A DNA stretch of 64,000 bases from Serratia marcescens (GTDB lineage: Bacteria > Pseudomonadota > Gammaproteobacteria > Enterobacterales > Enterobacteriaceae), in assembly GCF_029846115.1 (NCBI RefSeq), contig NZ_JARVZZ010000001.1:248001-312000 (forward strand), given 5' to 3'. Below are positions 1 to 9,177 of this stretch, piece after piece. The notes beneath the pieces were generated by a model. It saw only the letters and a list, made by a program, of their open reading frames with translations. It searched no databases and had not been told where the DNA came from. A program made the position numbers and the translations under genes. How positions within the stretch are numbered: position 1 is the stretch's first letter; every line of letters starts with the position of its first letter.

Positions 1-1530
1 AGCGGCGAGGAGCACGTGCGCCGGGCGCTGCACGGCTGGTCATTCTGCGCGACGCCGGTCTACGACAACAGCGGCCGCCAACGCGGCTCGATCGCGCTGG
101 GCTGCCTGCTGGCCGACTGCGCCGCCGGCGATCTGTCGCTGACGCTGGCCATCGCTCGCGAAATCGGCAATTCGCTGAACGCCGACGGCCTGCTGGCGGA
201 ATCCAACCGCCATCTTAACCAGCTTTACGGCCTGCTGGACGGCGTAGACGACGGCGTCATGGCCTGGGATCACCGTGGCTACCTGCAATATATCAACCAG
301 CGCGCCGCCGCCCTGTTGAAGCTGGACGAGCAGCAGAGCCAGGGCAAACCGCTGGCGCAGCTGCTGACGCTGCCCGCCCTGCTCAAGCGCGCCATCGCCG
401 ACCGGCAGCCGCTGCAACACGTCGAAGTCACCTTCGAAAGCCAGCGGCAGTTTATTGCCGCCTTGCTGACGCTCAAGCCGATTTTCGACGGCGATCGCTG
501 CAGTTTCATCGCCCTGCTGCACCCACTCGAGCGGCTGCGCCAATATGTCAGCAGCCAGTTGGGGCGCGTCAGCCACAGCTTCGAACAGATGCCCTCCGCC
601 TCGCTGGAAATGCGGCGACTGATCCGTTACGGGCAGCAGGCGGCCAAGGGCCAGCATCCGATCCTGCTGCGCGGGGAGGAAGGGGTTGGCAAAGAGCGGC
701 TCAGCCAGGCTATCCACAACGCCGGCGAACGTGCCGCCGGGCCGTATATCGCCCTCAACTGCCAGCTGCTGCCACAGGCGCAGGGGCTGCGTGAACTGCT
801 GGGCAGCGACGCCAGCGAAGAAGAGGCGGGCCAGCTCAGCAAATTCGAATTGGCCAACGGCGGCACGTTGTATCTCGAACAGATCGAATACCTGCCGGCG
901 GAGATGCAGTCGGCGTTGCTGCAGGTGCTGAAAACCGGCGTGGTGATCCGCCTCAATTCCAGCCGAGTGATCCCGGTCGATGTGCGGGTGATCGCCGGCA
1001 GCGCCGCCGATCTGCCGCTGCTGGTGCAACAAAACCGCTTCCGCCGCCAGCTGTTTTACAGCCTGCAAGCCTTCGAGATCCAGATCCCGCCGCTGCGCCA
1101 GCGGCTGAGCGATATTCCGCTGCTGGTCAAACACCATCTGCGCGCGCTGGAGCAACACTTTCAGTGTCGCTTTCGGGTGGATGACGAAGTGATGGCCCAA
1201 CTGGCGCTCTACCTGTGGCCGGGCAACGATTTGGAACTGAAAGGGGTGGTGGAGCGCGCAGCGATGATTTGCCACGGCCACCACATCCAGTTAGCAGATT
1301 TGCCGACACACCTGCTCGGCCAGCCGTCGCTGCTGGAGAGCGATCCGCAGCCCGGCGCGCCGCTGTTGACGCTGACGGACATGGAGCGCCAGGCGATCCT
1401 GCGCGCGGCGACCGTCAGCCGTGGTCAGTTGACGGAGATGGCGCAGCTGCTGGGCATCGGCCGCACCACGCTGTGGCGGAAGATCAAACAGCACGGGATC
1501 GACATTCGACAGTTCAAGCTGCGCGCCTAG
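1..1530 (+). CDS. dhaR: DhaR, transcriptional activator of the dihydroxyacetone kinase operon (5' end outside the window)
   Basis: The frame is open from base 1, so the N-terminus, including most of the GAF sensor, lies outside the window. The visible 509 residues hold the end of the GAF region, a PAS-like segment (about bases 220-500), an AAA+ domain (about 590-1280) and a C-terminal Fis-type helix-turn-helix (about 1380-1520, core LLGIGRTTLWRKIKQHGI). The Walker A is GEEGVGKE instead of the usual GESGTGKE, the Walker B region reads GGTLYLEQIEYL, and the GAFTGA loop that contacts sigma-54 is missing; the matching stretch is LLGSDASEEEAGQLSKFELA. Known DhaR proteins activate dha genes and answer to the DhaK and DhaL subunits. 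The gene faces the dhaDKLM operon tail to tail, supporting the name. Loss of GAFTGA fits an activator that works with sigma-70. Confidence 0.9.
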   Translation, partial: SGEEHVRRALHGWSFCATPVYDNSGRQRGSIALGCLLADCAAGDLSLTLAIAREIGNSLNADGLLAESNRHLNQLYGLLDGVDDGVMAWDHRGYLQYINQRAAALLKLDEQQSQGKPLAQLLTLPALLKRAIADRQPLQHVEVTFESQRQFIAALLTLKPIFDGDRCSFIALLHPLERLRQYVSSQLGRVSHSFEQMPSASLEMRRLIRYGQQAAKGQHPILLRGEEGVGKERLSQAIHNAGERAAGPYIALNCQLLPQAQGLRELLGSDASEEEAGQLSKFELANGGTLYLEQIEYLPAEMQSALLQVLKTGVVIRLNSSRVIPVDVRVIAGSAADLPLLVQQNRFRRQLFYSLQAFEIQIPPLRQRLSDIPLLVKHHLRALEQHFQCRFRVDDEVMAQLALYLWPGNDLELKGVVERAAMICHGHHIQLADLPTHLLGQPSLLESDPQPGAPLLTLTDMERQAILRAATVSRGQLTEMAQLLGIGRTTLWRKIKQHGIDIRQFKLRA

Positions 1531-2957
1531 TGGCTGAGCTGCAACACCCCGCGCGCGGCGTCCAGCATCGCCTTCTGCCCGCTGCGGGTTTTGCTCAGGC
1601 AATCCTGCATACCGACCACCATCGGAATGCCCATCGCCTTCGCCAGAATGGCGCTGTGCGACAGGGCATTGCCACCGCTCAGGCAGATGCCGAGCACCAG
1701 CCGCCTGTCGAGCATCACCACCTCCGAAGGCATCAGCTCGTCCATCACCAGTATCGACGGCTCTGCCAGCGCGATGGCCGGCAGCGGCAGCCCCTGTAGA
1801 TGGCACAGCGTGCGGCGCAGCATGTCGCGCACGTCCAGTTCACGCGCCCGCATGTAGTCGTCATCCAGCTCGCGGTACTCTTCGGCGATCGCCTCCAGCA
1901 CCTGCCGCCAGGCCTGTTCGGCGCTGCACAACTGCTGCGCGATGCGGGTGTACGCCGCCTGCTGCAGATCCGGATCGTCCAGCAGCATGCTGTGGGCGCC
2001 GAAGATCGCCGCCTGCGGCTTGCCGATCAGCGTGCCGGTGCGTTCCGCCAGCCGGTTCAGATCGCTCAGCGTGTGCTGTAGCGCCTCACGCAGGCGTTGC
2101 TGTTCGCCCAACACCTCGTCCGCGCCAATCCGTCGATCGGCGGTTGGCGGCCAGAAGCTGTGGGCCTGAAACACCGGCCCGCTGGTGACGCTTTCCGCCA
2201 CCGGGATACCGTGCAGCGAAGGCTGCTGCCGCTCGGAGACCGTCTCGCCGAAATGTTGCTTCGCCAGCGCGTTGAACGCCGCCAGCGCCTCGTCCGCCTG
2301 CGCGCCGTCGGCGATCAGGCGAATAGTATCGCCGTGGCGCACCTGCAGCAGCGCCAGCTGATTGAGGCTGCGTGGATCGACGCACTGCCCCTGCTTTTCC
2401 AGCACCAGCTCGGCCTTGAACGGCGCCAGCGTCTCGACCAGCCGCGCCGCCGGGCGCGCGTGCAGCCCGTGCGGGTTCTGCACCGTCCAGGTTGCGCTTT
2501 TGCCCTGCGCCAGCGGCAAAGCCGCGCTTTTCGCGGCCGGCGAGCCTTCGCCCAGCTGCGCCTGTTTGGCCTGCAGCGCGCCCTGAGCCTCCGCCACCAC
2601 CTGTTCCAGCGAGGCACCGGAGTTGGCGGCCACCACCGCCGCCAGCGTGCCTTCGACCAGCGGCGCCGCACACAGCCGCACTTTGACAGCCACGTCCGGG
2701 TCCAGCAGATCGAGCGCGGTTTCGGCACTGAGCAGCGCGCTGCCCAAATCCATCAGCACCAGAACGCCGTCACCGTCGGCGACCGCTTCGATCGCCTCCA
2801 TCACTTTGACCGCGTCGGTGCCGATCGGGTGTTCCTCGTCATCTACGCCCGCCGCCAGCGCCAGCTTGCAGCCATCGCCGCGCATCATCTGCCGCGCCAA
2901 CTGCTCAACGCCGCGCGCCAGCAACGCGCTGTGCGAAACCACCACGATATTAATCAT
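1527..2957 (-). CDS. dhaM: DhaM, PTS phosphoryl donor subunit of dihydroxyacetone kinase
   Basis: DhaM passes phosphate from the PEP phosphotransferase system to ADP bound on DhaL. The 476-residue protein shows three PTS modules in order. The EIIA-mannose-like domain (1-130) has active His9 in VVVSHSA. The HPr domain (about 155-240) has His166 in NPHGLHARPA. The truncated Enzyme I N-terminal domain (about 248-476) has His434 in GGNALSHSAIL. These three histidines match the arrangement in E. coli DhaM. It is the last gene of dhaD-dhaK-dhaL-dhaM, starting 17 bp after the dhaL stop. Its TAG stop and the dhaR TAG stop share the palindrome CTAG at 1527-1530. Confidence 0.96.
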   Translation of the reverse strand: MINIVVVSHSALLARGVEQLARQMMRGDGCKLALAAGVDDEEHPIGTDAVKVMEAIEAVADGDGVLVLMDLGSALLSAETALDLLDPDVAVKVRLCAAPLVEGTLAAVVAANSGASLEQVVAEAQGALQAKQAQLGEGSPAAKSAALPLAQGKSATWTVQNPHGLHARPAARLVETLAPFKAELVLEKQGQCVDPRSLNQLALLQVRHGDTIRLIADGAQADEALAAFNALAKQHFGETVSERQQPSLHGIPVAESVTSGPVFQAHSFWPPTADRRIGADEVLGEQQRLREALQHTLSDLNRLAERTGTLIGKPQAAIFGAHSMLLDDPDLQQAAYTRIAQQLCSAEQAWRQVLEAIAEEYRELDDDYMRARELDVRDMLRRTLCHLQGLPLPAIALAEPSILVMDELMPSEVVMLDRRLVLGICLSGGNALSHSAILAKAMGIPMVVGMQDCLSKTRSGQKAMLDAARGVLQLSH

Positions 2958-2974
2958 CTCGCCTCCTGCTACGG

Positions 2975-3607
2975 CTAACTACCGGCGACCTCAGCCAGCG
3001 TTTTCATCATCAGCATCACCGAAGTGGCGCCGGGATCCTGGTGGCCGATGCTGCGCTCGCCCAGATAACTGGCCCGCCCCTTGCGCGCCTGCATGGTAAT
3101 GGTGCTCTCCACCGCCCGCTCGGCGCTGTCGGCGGCGCGCTGCAGCGCTTCCGCCACGCTCAGGTTCTGCTGCGCGGACTGGCCGAGGCTTTCCACCACC
3201 GGCCACCAGACGTCGCACATGGTTTTATCGCCCGGCTCCGCCTTACCGCGCATCACCACGCCTTCCACCCCCTCTTGCATCATCTGATGCAGCTCCGGCA
3301 GATCCAGGCTTTGCTTGGCGTTCGCCGCCTGTGCCGCGCGGATGAAGAAGGTGCCGAACAGCGGGCCGCTGGCGCCGCCCACGCTCGACAGCAGCGTCAT
3401 GCCGGTGTTTTTCAGGATAAAGCCGATATCCTTGTCCGCCACCGACGGCAGCTTTTCCACCACCTTGTTGAAACCGCGATTCATGTTCAAACCGTGGTCG
3501 GCATCACCGATCTCGGTGTCCAGCCGGGTCAGAAAATCGCGCTCCCGGCTGAACACCTCGCCGCAACGCATCAGCCAATCGACAACCTGTTGTTTGGTCA
3601 ACGCCAT
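2975..3607 (-). CDS. dhaL: DhaL, ADP-binding subunit of dihydroxyacetone kinase
   Basis: DhaL holds a tightly bound ADP with two magnesium ions. The ADP is rephosphorylated by DhaM and serves as cofactor for phosphorylating the substrate on DhaK. The 210-residue length is normal for the family. The metal-binding signature DTEIGDADHG lies near residues 30-39, and the glycine-rich TLLSSVGGASGPLFG segment forms part of the nucleotide lid. It starts 9 bp after the dhaK stop, so the two are probably translated from one transcript. In E. coli the ADP- and ATP-loaded states of DhaL differ in their effect on DhaR; whether that feedback operates here is an inference. Confidence 0.96.
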   Translation of the reverse strand: MALTKQQVVDWLMRCGEVFSRERDFLTRLDTEIGDADHGLNMNRGFNKVVEKLPSVADKDIGFILKNTGMTLLSSVGGASGPLFGTFFIRAAQAANAKQSLDLPELHQMMQEGVEGVVMRGKAEPGDKTMCDVWWPVVESLGQSAQQNLSVAEALQRAADSAERAVESTITMQARKGRASYLGERSIGHQDPGATSVMLMMKTLAEVAGS

Positions 3608-3616
3608 GATTCCTCC

Positions 3617-4687
<1,071 letters not shown>

Positions 4688-4738
4688 GATGGTTTCCTCT
4701 GTAAGAACAGGGACGCGGCGCACCGCGCCCCAAGGGTA

Positions 4739-5839
4739 TCAATGACGCTGCAGCCAGGCGGCGCCCAGCCTATCCGCCGTCAGGATCGCCGCCTGCACGC
4801 CCGCAGGGGTGACCTTGAACGGCATGTTGTGAATGGTTTCGCCGGCCGCGCAGCTGGCCTCGGCCACCGCCATGATCTTCGCCGTCGCATCGCCGGTGAC
4901 GCCCATCTGCGCCAGCGTGATCGGCAAGCCGATGCCATGGCAAAACGCCAGCACGGTTTCAATCTGCGCCATCGGGCTGTTCTGCAGCACCAGCTGCGCC
5001 AGGGTGCCGAACGCCACTTTCTCGCCGTGATACAGGTGGTGGCACTCTTCGAGCACGGTAAAACCGTTGTGAATGGCATGCGCCGCCGCCAGACCGCTGC
5101 TCTCGAAGCCGATGCCGCTCAGATAGGTATTGGCCTCAATGATGCGCTCCACCGCTTCCGTCACCACGCCGGCCTCGACCGCCAGTTTGGCTTTCACCCC
5201 TTCCGCCAGCAGCGTGTCATAACACAGCCGCGCCAGGCTGAGCGCCGCCAGCGTCGATTTGCCGCCGGCCATGCTGGTGGCCTGGGCGTCGAAACAGGCC
5301 TGGGCTTCGAAATAGGTGGAGAGCGCGTCGCCCATGCCGGCCACCAGCAGGCGCACCGGCGCTTTGGCGATGATGGCGCTGTCCATCACCACCATGTCCG
5401 GGTTGCGCGGGTAAATCAGGTATTCGGCGAATTCGCCCTGTTCAGTGTAGAGGACCGACAGCGCGCTGGTCGGCGCATCGGTGGAGGCGATGGTGGGAAT
5501 AAGCACCACCGGCAGCTGTTGGTAGTGCGCCACGGCCTTGGCGGTGTCGAGCGTCTTGCCGCCGCCGACGCCGATCACGCCGCGGCAACCGTGGGCCTGG
5601 AGCTCATGCCCGAGCCGGTCTATCTCTTTGCGGCAGCACTCGCCGTTGAAGCGGGCCGCGTGATGTTTCACGCCGTGCTGCTGCAGGCTGCCCATCAGGG
5701 TGTCGCCCGCCAGCTGCATCACGAAGTCGTCTGCGATCACCAGGTAGTGATCGGCGAGGGATTTGGCATATTCGCCGACGGCGGCCAGCGCATTGGCGCC
5801 CTGAATATATTTGCCTGGTGACTGGATGATTCTCAACAT
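4739..5839 (-). CDS. dhaD: Glycerol dehydrogenase (DhaD/GldA type)
   Basis: This NAD-dependent, zinc-containing dehydrogenase oxidises glycerol to dihydroxyacetone, the substrate of the kinase encoded downstream. The 366-residue length matches GldA and DhaD. The dinucleotide-binding segment [17 protein letters not shown] is near residues 88-104. The metal ligands fall in [20 protein letters not shown] and HGEKVAFG. It is first in the dhaD-dhaK-dhaL-dhaM operon, and the two palindromes at 5973-6021 lie upstream of it. The name dhaD rests on this context; by sequence alone gldA would be equally apt. I saw no diol or glycerol dehydratase genes in the window, so this looks like the oxidative branch only. 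Confidence 0.93.
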   Translation of the reverse strand: MLRIIQSPGKYIQGANALAAVGEYAKSLADHYLVIADDFVMQLAGDTLMGSLQQHGVKHHAARFNGECCRKEIDRLGHELQAHGCRGVIGVGGGKTLDTAKAVAHYQQLPVVLIPTIASTDAPTSALSVLYTEQGEFAEYLIYPRNPDMVVMDSAIIAKAPVRLLVAGMGDALSTYFEAQACFDAQATSMAGGKSTLAALSLARLCYDTLLAEGVKAKLAVEAGVVTEAVERIIEANTYLSGIGFESSGLAAAHAIHNGFTVLEECHHLYHGEKVAFGTLAQLVLQNSPMAQIETVLAFCHGIGLPITLAQMGVTGDATAKIMAVAEASCAAGETIHNMPFKVTPAGVQAAILTADRLGAAWLQRH

Positions 5840-6192
5840 AACCGGATCCTTGTAGGGAGTTGGCGATGGTAACGTTCAGATATCAGGTGATGACGCGCCG
5901 ACTTCGCCGCCGGCTTGTTGTTGTGCTTCGACTATGAGCGCCCGCCGCCCGCCTGGCGAGCCTCGCGATTTTTGTTCCATTATGGAACATCAGCATAGCG
6001 ACAACGTTTCATGATGAAACGCCAATGCGCGTTTTTTCGCCGCGAAAGCGAACTGGCGCACACCCCAACGTATAACTGCGTAAAGAGTCGATTCTGCGGG
6101 CGTTTCAGCTTTAATTTTGACCATGTTTCCCCTATCCTTAGCGCCACTACTGGGAAAGGGCGAAAACAGCCCGCATGATGGGATTGATAACG
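5840..6192. other. Divergent intergenic region between dhaD and ygiB
   Basis: No gene is seen here. Besides the paired palindromes there is a CTATCCT hexamer-like -10 at 6132-6138 that could serve ygiB, with a weak -35 (TTTAAT) 17 bp upstream. No convincing sigma-54 -24/-12 element was found on the dhaD side. Confidence 0.5.
5973..6021. promoter_or_regulatory. Two 17-bp palindromes, likely DhaR operators upstream of dhaD
   Basis: TGTTCCATTATGGAACA at 5973-5989 and CGTTTCATGATGAAACG at 6005-6021 are each perfect inverted repeats around one central base. They share the pattern YGTTYCAT-N-ATGRAACR. Their centres are 32 bp apart, three helical turns, so two dimers would bind the same DNA face. 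They lie 134-182 bp upstream of the dhaD start and about 170-220 bp upstream of ygiB. Fis-type activators often bind such paired palindromes. Assignment to DhaR is inferred from position. Confidence 0.7.
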
Positions 6193-6861
6193 ATGAAACG
6201 GACAAAAAACATCAACCAAGAGACGTTCCGCAAATCCTGGCGCAGCTACCGTGTCGCGCCCGTGGCTTTGGCGATCAGCGCTGTCTTTATGCTGGCCGGC
6301 TGCGAGAAGAGCGATGAAACGGTCTCCCTGTATCAGAATGCCGATGACTGTTCGCGCGCCAATCCTTCGATGAGCGAGCAGTGCACCACCTCCTACAACA
6401 ACGCCCTGAAAGAAGCGGCGAAAACCGCGCCGAAATACGCTACCCGCGAAGACTGCGTCGCCGAGTTCGGCGAAGCGCAGTGCACCCAGGCGCCGGCTCC
6501 GGCGCAGGCCGGCATGGCGGCGGAATCGCAAAGCAGCGGCAGCTTCTGGATGCCGCTGATGGCGGGCTACATGATGGGCCGCCTGATGGGCGGCTCCGGC
6601 TTCGCGCAGCAGCCGCTCTTCACCTCCAAGAACGCCGCCAGCCCGGCGAACGGCAAGTTTGTCGACGCCAGCGGCAAGAGCTACGGCCCGGCCACCGCCG
6701 GCGGCCGCACCATGACGGTGCCGAAAACCGCCATGGCGCCGAAGCCTGCAGTCACCAACACCGTGACTCGCGGCGGCTTCGGCGAGAGCGTGGCCAAGCA
6801 GACCAGCATGCAGCGCAGCAGCGCCACCTCCAACTCCGGCTCTCGCAGCATGGGCGGTTGA
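6193..6861 (+). CDS. ygiB: YgiB, DUF1190 family lipoprotein-like protein
   Basis: The 222-residue protein is close to E. coli YgiB throughout, including the segments [29 protein letters not shown] and [18 protein letters not shown] and the C-terminal SRSMGG. The start at 6193 was chosen because MKRTKN is the family N-terminus; an upstream in-frame ATG at 6175 adds six unrelated residues. Residues 21-37 form a hydrophobic segment ending in LAGC (Cys37), so it may be a lipoprotein or have a membrane anchor. The C-terminal half is low-complexity and rich in Gly, Ser, Ala and Pro. The function is unknown. ygiC follows after 3 bp, so the two are an operon. Confidence 0.95.
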   Translation: MKRTKNINQETFRKSWRSYRVAPVALAISAVFMLAGCEKSDETVSLYQNADDCSRANPSMSEQCTTSYNNALKEAAKTAPKYATREDCVAEFGEAQCTQAPAPAQAGMAAESQSSGSFWMPLMAGYMMGRLMGGSGFAQQPLFTSKNAASPANGKFVDASGKSYGPATAGGRTMTVPKTAMAPKPAVTNTVTRGGFGESVAKQTSMQRSSATSNSGSRSMGG

Positions 6862-6864
6862 TGC

Positions 6865-8025
6865 ATGAAACGTATTGCTATTACCGAGCGCCCGGACTGG
6901 CGTGAAAAAGCGACCGAGTTCGGTTTCCGTTTCCACACCATGTACGGCGAGCCGTACTGGTGTGAAGACGCCTATTACCAGTTCACGCTGGCGCAGATTG
7001 AAGAGATCGAAAACGCCACCGCCGAGCTGCACCAGATGTGCCTGCAGGTGGTGGAAAAAGTGGTCGGCAGTGACGAGCTGATGACCAAGTTCTGCATCCC
7101 GAAACACACCTGGGAGTTCGTACGCAGCTCCTGGCGCACCAACCAGCCGTCGCTGTACTCGCGTCTCGATCTGGCCTACGACGGCGTCAACCCGCCGAAG
7201 CTGCTGGAGAACAACGCCGATACGCCAACCTCGCTGTATGAGGCGGCCTTCTTCCAGTGGCTGTGGCTGGAAGACCAGATCAACGCCGGCAAACTGGATC
7301 CGGAGTCGGATCAGTACAACAGCCTGCAGGAAAAGCTGATCGAGCGTTTCGCCGAGCTGAAAGCGCATCACGGCTTCGGCCTGTTGCACCTGGCCTGCTG
7401 CCAGGACAGCGAAGAAGATCGCGGCACGGTGCAATATCTGCAGGACTGCGCGCAGGAAGCCGGTCTGCCGACCGAGTTCCTGTTCATGGAAGAGATTGGT
7501 CTCGGCGAGAAAGGCCAGTTTACCGATCTGCAGGATCAGGTGATTGGCAACCTGTTCAAGCTCTACCCGTGGGAATTCATGCTGCGCGAGATGTTCTCCA
7601 CCAAGCTCGAAGACGCCGGCGTGCGCTGGCTGGAGCCGGCCTGGAAGAGCATCATCTCCAACAAAGCGCTGCTGCCGCTGCTGTGGGAAATGTTCCCGAA
7701 CCACCCGAATCTGTTGCCGGCTTATTTCGCGCAAGACGATCATCCGCCGATGGATCATTACGTCACCAAGCCGCTGTTCTCACGCGAAGGCGCCAATATC
7801 CAGATCGTCGAAAACGGTCAGGAAGTGGCGCGTGTGGACGGACCTTATGGTGAAGAAGGCATGATCGTGCAGCAGTTCCACCCGCTGCCGAAGTTTGAAG
7901 ACAGCTATACGTTGATCGGCAGCTGGCTGGTGAACGATCAGCCTTGCGGTATCGGCCTGCGCGAAGATCGCGAACTGATCACGCAGGATCTGTCGCGCTT
8001 CTATCCGCACACCATCCTCGGCTGA
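6865..8025 (+). CDS. ygiC: YgiC, glutathionylspermidine-synthase-like ATP-grasp protein
   Basis: The 386-residue protein has the length of E. coli YgiC and the C-terminal ATP-grasp synthetase fold of glutathionylspermidine synthase. Supporting segments are [35 protein letters not shown] and [15 protein letters not shown]; the last holds ATP-binding residues. Family members that were tested ligate peptides rather than making glutathionylspermidine, so the substrate is uncertain. It lies 3 bp after ygiB, and a strong terminator follows at 8042-8072. Confidence 0.92.
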   Translation: MKRIAITERPDWREKATEFGFRFHTMYGEPYWCEDAYYQFTLAQIEEIENATAELHQMCLQVVEKVVGSDELMTKFCIPKHTWEFVRSSWRTNQPSLYSRLDLAYDGVNPPKLLENNADTPTSLYEAAFFQWLWLEDQINAGKLDPESDQYNSLQEKLIERFAELKAHHGFGLLHLACCQDSEEDRGTVQYLQDCAQEAGLPTEFLFMEEIGLGEKGQFTDLQDQVIGNLFKLYPWEFMLREMFSTKLEDAGVRWLEPAWKSIISNKALLPLLWEMFPNHPNLLPAYFAQDDHPPMDHYVTKPLFSREGANIQIVENGQEVARVDGPYGEEGMIVQQFHPLPKFEDSYTLIGSWLVNDQPCGIGLREDRELITQDLSRFYPHTILG

Positions 8026-8041
8026 TCGCCCCGCCGAAGAC

Positions 8042-8072
8042 AAAAACGCCAGTCTCTGACTGGCGTTTTTCT
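8042..8072. terminator. Bidirectional terminator between ygiC and ygiD
   Basis: AAAAACGCCAGT and ACTGGCGTTTTT form a 12-bp stem with a short CTCTG-type loop and A/T tracts on both sides. It can end ygiBC on the plus strand and ygiD on the minus strand. Confidence 0.9.
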
Positions 8073-8855
8073 TTAGCCCACCTGCACCGACAGCATGCTC
8101 AGCGCTCCCATTTCGATACCGTCGATCGGCACGCTGATGGCCTCTTTGCCATCCCAACCGCCAAGCACGTACAGCAACGGCAGATAGTGTTCCGGCGTCG
8201 GATTCGACAGCGCCGCCCCCTCATGGCGCATGAAATCCACCAGCGGATGGTTTTCGCCCCGATAACGCAGGTTATCCCGGACAAAGTTATTGAACGATTC
8301 CGCCCACGGGTAGGCGCTGGTATCGCCCTGCCATTTCACCATGCGCAGGTTGTGCACCACGTTGCCGCTGGCGACAATCATCACGCCCTCATCACGCAGC
8401 GCAGCGAGTTTGCGACCCAGCTCATAGTGATAGGCCGCCGGCTGCGTACCGTCGACGCTGAGCTGCACCACCGGAATGTCGGCATTGGGATACATCTTGA
8501 TCAAGACGCCCCAGGTGCCGTGATCCAACCCCCACTCACCGAGATCGGCCGTCACCGGCACCGGTGCCAGCATTTGCTGCAGCTGCGCAGCCAGCGCGGG
8601 AGAGCCCGGCGCCGGATAACGGGTATCGAACAGCGCCTGCGGGAACCCGCCGAAGTCGTGAATGGTTTTGGGTTTTTCCATCGCGGTAACCGCAGTGCCG
8701 CGGGTATACCAATGTGCGGAAACCGCCACGATCGCCTTCGGGCGCGGCAATGACTCACCCAACGCACGCCATGCCCGGGTGTAACGGTTGTCTTCCAGCA
8801 CGTTCATCGGGCTACCGTGGCCAAGAAACAGTGCAGGCATACGAGAGGTGTTCAT
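8073..8855 (-). CDS. ygiD: YgiD, 4,5-DOPA-extradiol-dioxygenase-like protein
   Basis: YgiD belongs to the LigB-type extradiol dioxygenases, which cleave catechols with a non-haem metal. E. coli YgiD opens L-DOPA to a betalamic acid precursor in vitro. The 260-residue protein shows the expected metal and active-site histidines in FLGHGSPMNV (near residue 13), VSAHWYTRG (near 46) and GLDHGTWGVL (near 112), and a later His in SGNVVHNLRM. It lies tail to tail with ygiC. The physiological substrate is unknown. Confidence 0.92.
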   Translation of the reverse strand: MNTSRMPALFLGHGSPMNVLEDNRYTRAWRALGESLPRPKAIVAVSAHWYTRGTAVTAMEKPKTIHDFGGFPQALFDTRYPAPGSPALAAQLQQMLAPVPVTADLGEWGLDHGTWGVLIKMYPNADIPVVQLSVDGTQPAAYHYELGRKLAALRDEGVMIVASGNVVHNLRMVKWQGDTSAYPWAESFNNFVRDNLRYRGENHPLVDFMRHEGAALSNPTPEHYLPLLYVLGGWDGKEAISVPIDGIEMGALSMLSVQVG

Positions 8856-9177
8856 AGGGAGATCCTTAGTTCAAATTGTGCTATGCCGCTACATTACGCG
8901 CTTTGCCACACCAACACAGCCGGATAACCGTGATGAAGATATTCAATAAATTTGAATTAAAAACGGAGGAATACGCCGGTAAACAGAAAGATAAAAAATT
9001 TATATATTTCAATAGATTAATAACAAGCATGAATGTCATGGCATTACTGCCACACAGATCCAATTTGTGAACAATTTATGTATTTTTTGTTAACGTAATC
9101 TATACACTCCTCCTCTGCCGACGGGTGCCGACAGCCCCGCCGCGCAATGGGAACTACGTCTCACCAAGGAGGAATTC
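8856..9177. other. AT-rich divergent intergenic region before the alkaline phosphatase gene
   Basis: Bases about 8935-9115 are clearly more AT-rich than the flanks. Open frames of 64 and 60 codons exist on the two strands, but neither has a good ribosome site or family features, and I do not call them. A near-perfect Shine-Dalgarno, AAGGAGGA at 9166-9173, precedes the phosphatase ATG. TTGTTA and TATACA around 9088-9108 resemble promoter hexamers but are not properly spaced. No Pho box was recognised. Confidence 0.5.

Noticed and set aside
40..1284. 414-codon antisense frame across dhaR and similar long antisense frames across hldE, glnE, gabD and gabT
   Set aside because: They mirror real genes in high-GC DNA and encode His/Arg/Gln-rich sequences without domains.
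5840..5972. Sigma-54 promoter before dhaD
   Set aside because: No GG-N10-GC element with good flanks was found, and DhaR lacks GAFTGA.
8876..9070. 64-codon plus-strand and 60-codon minus-strand frames in the AT-rich gap before alkaline phosphatase
   Set aside because: No convincing ribosome site, no recognisable motif, and AT-rich DNA with opposite overlapping frames is likely by chance.
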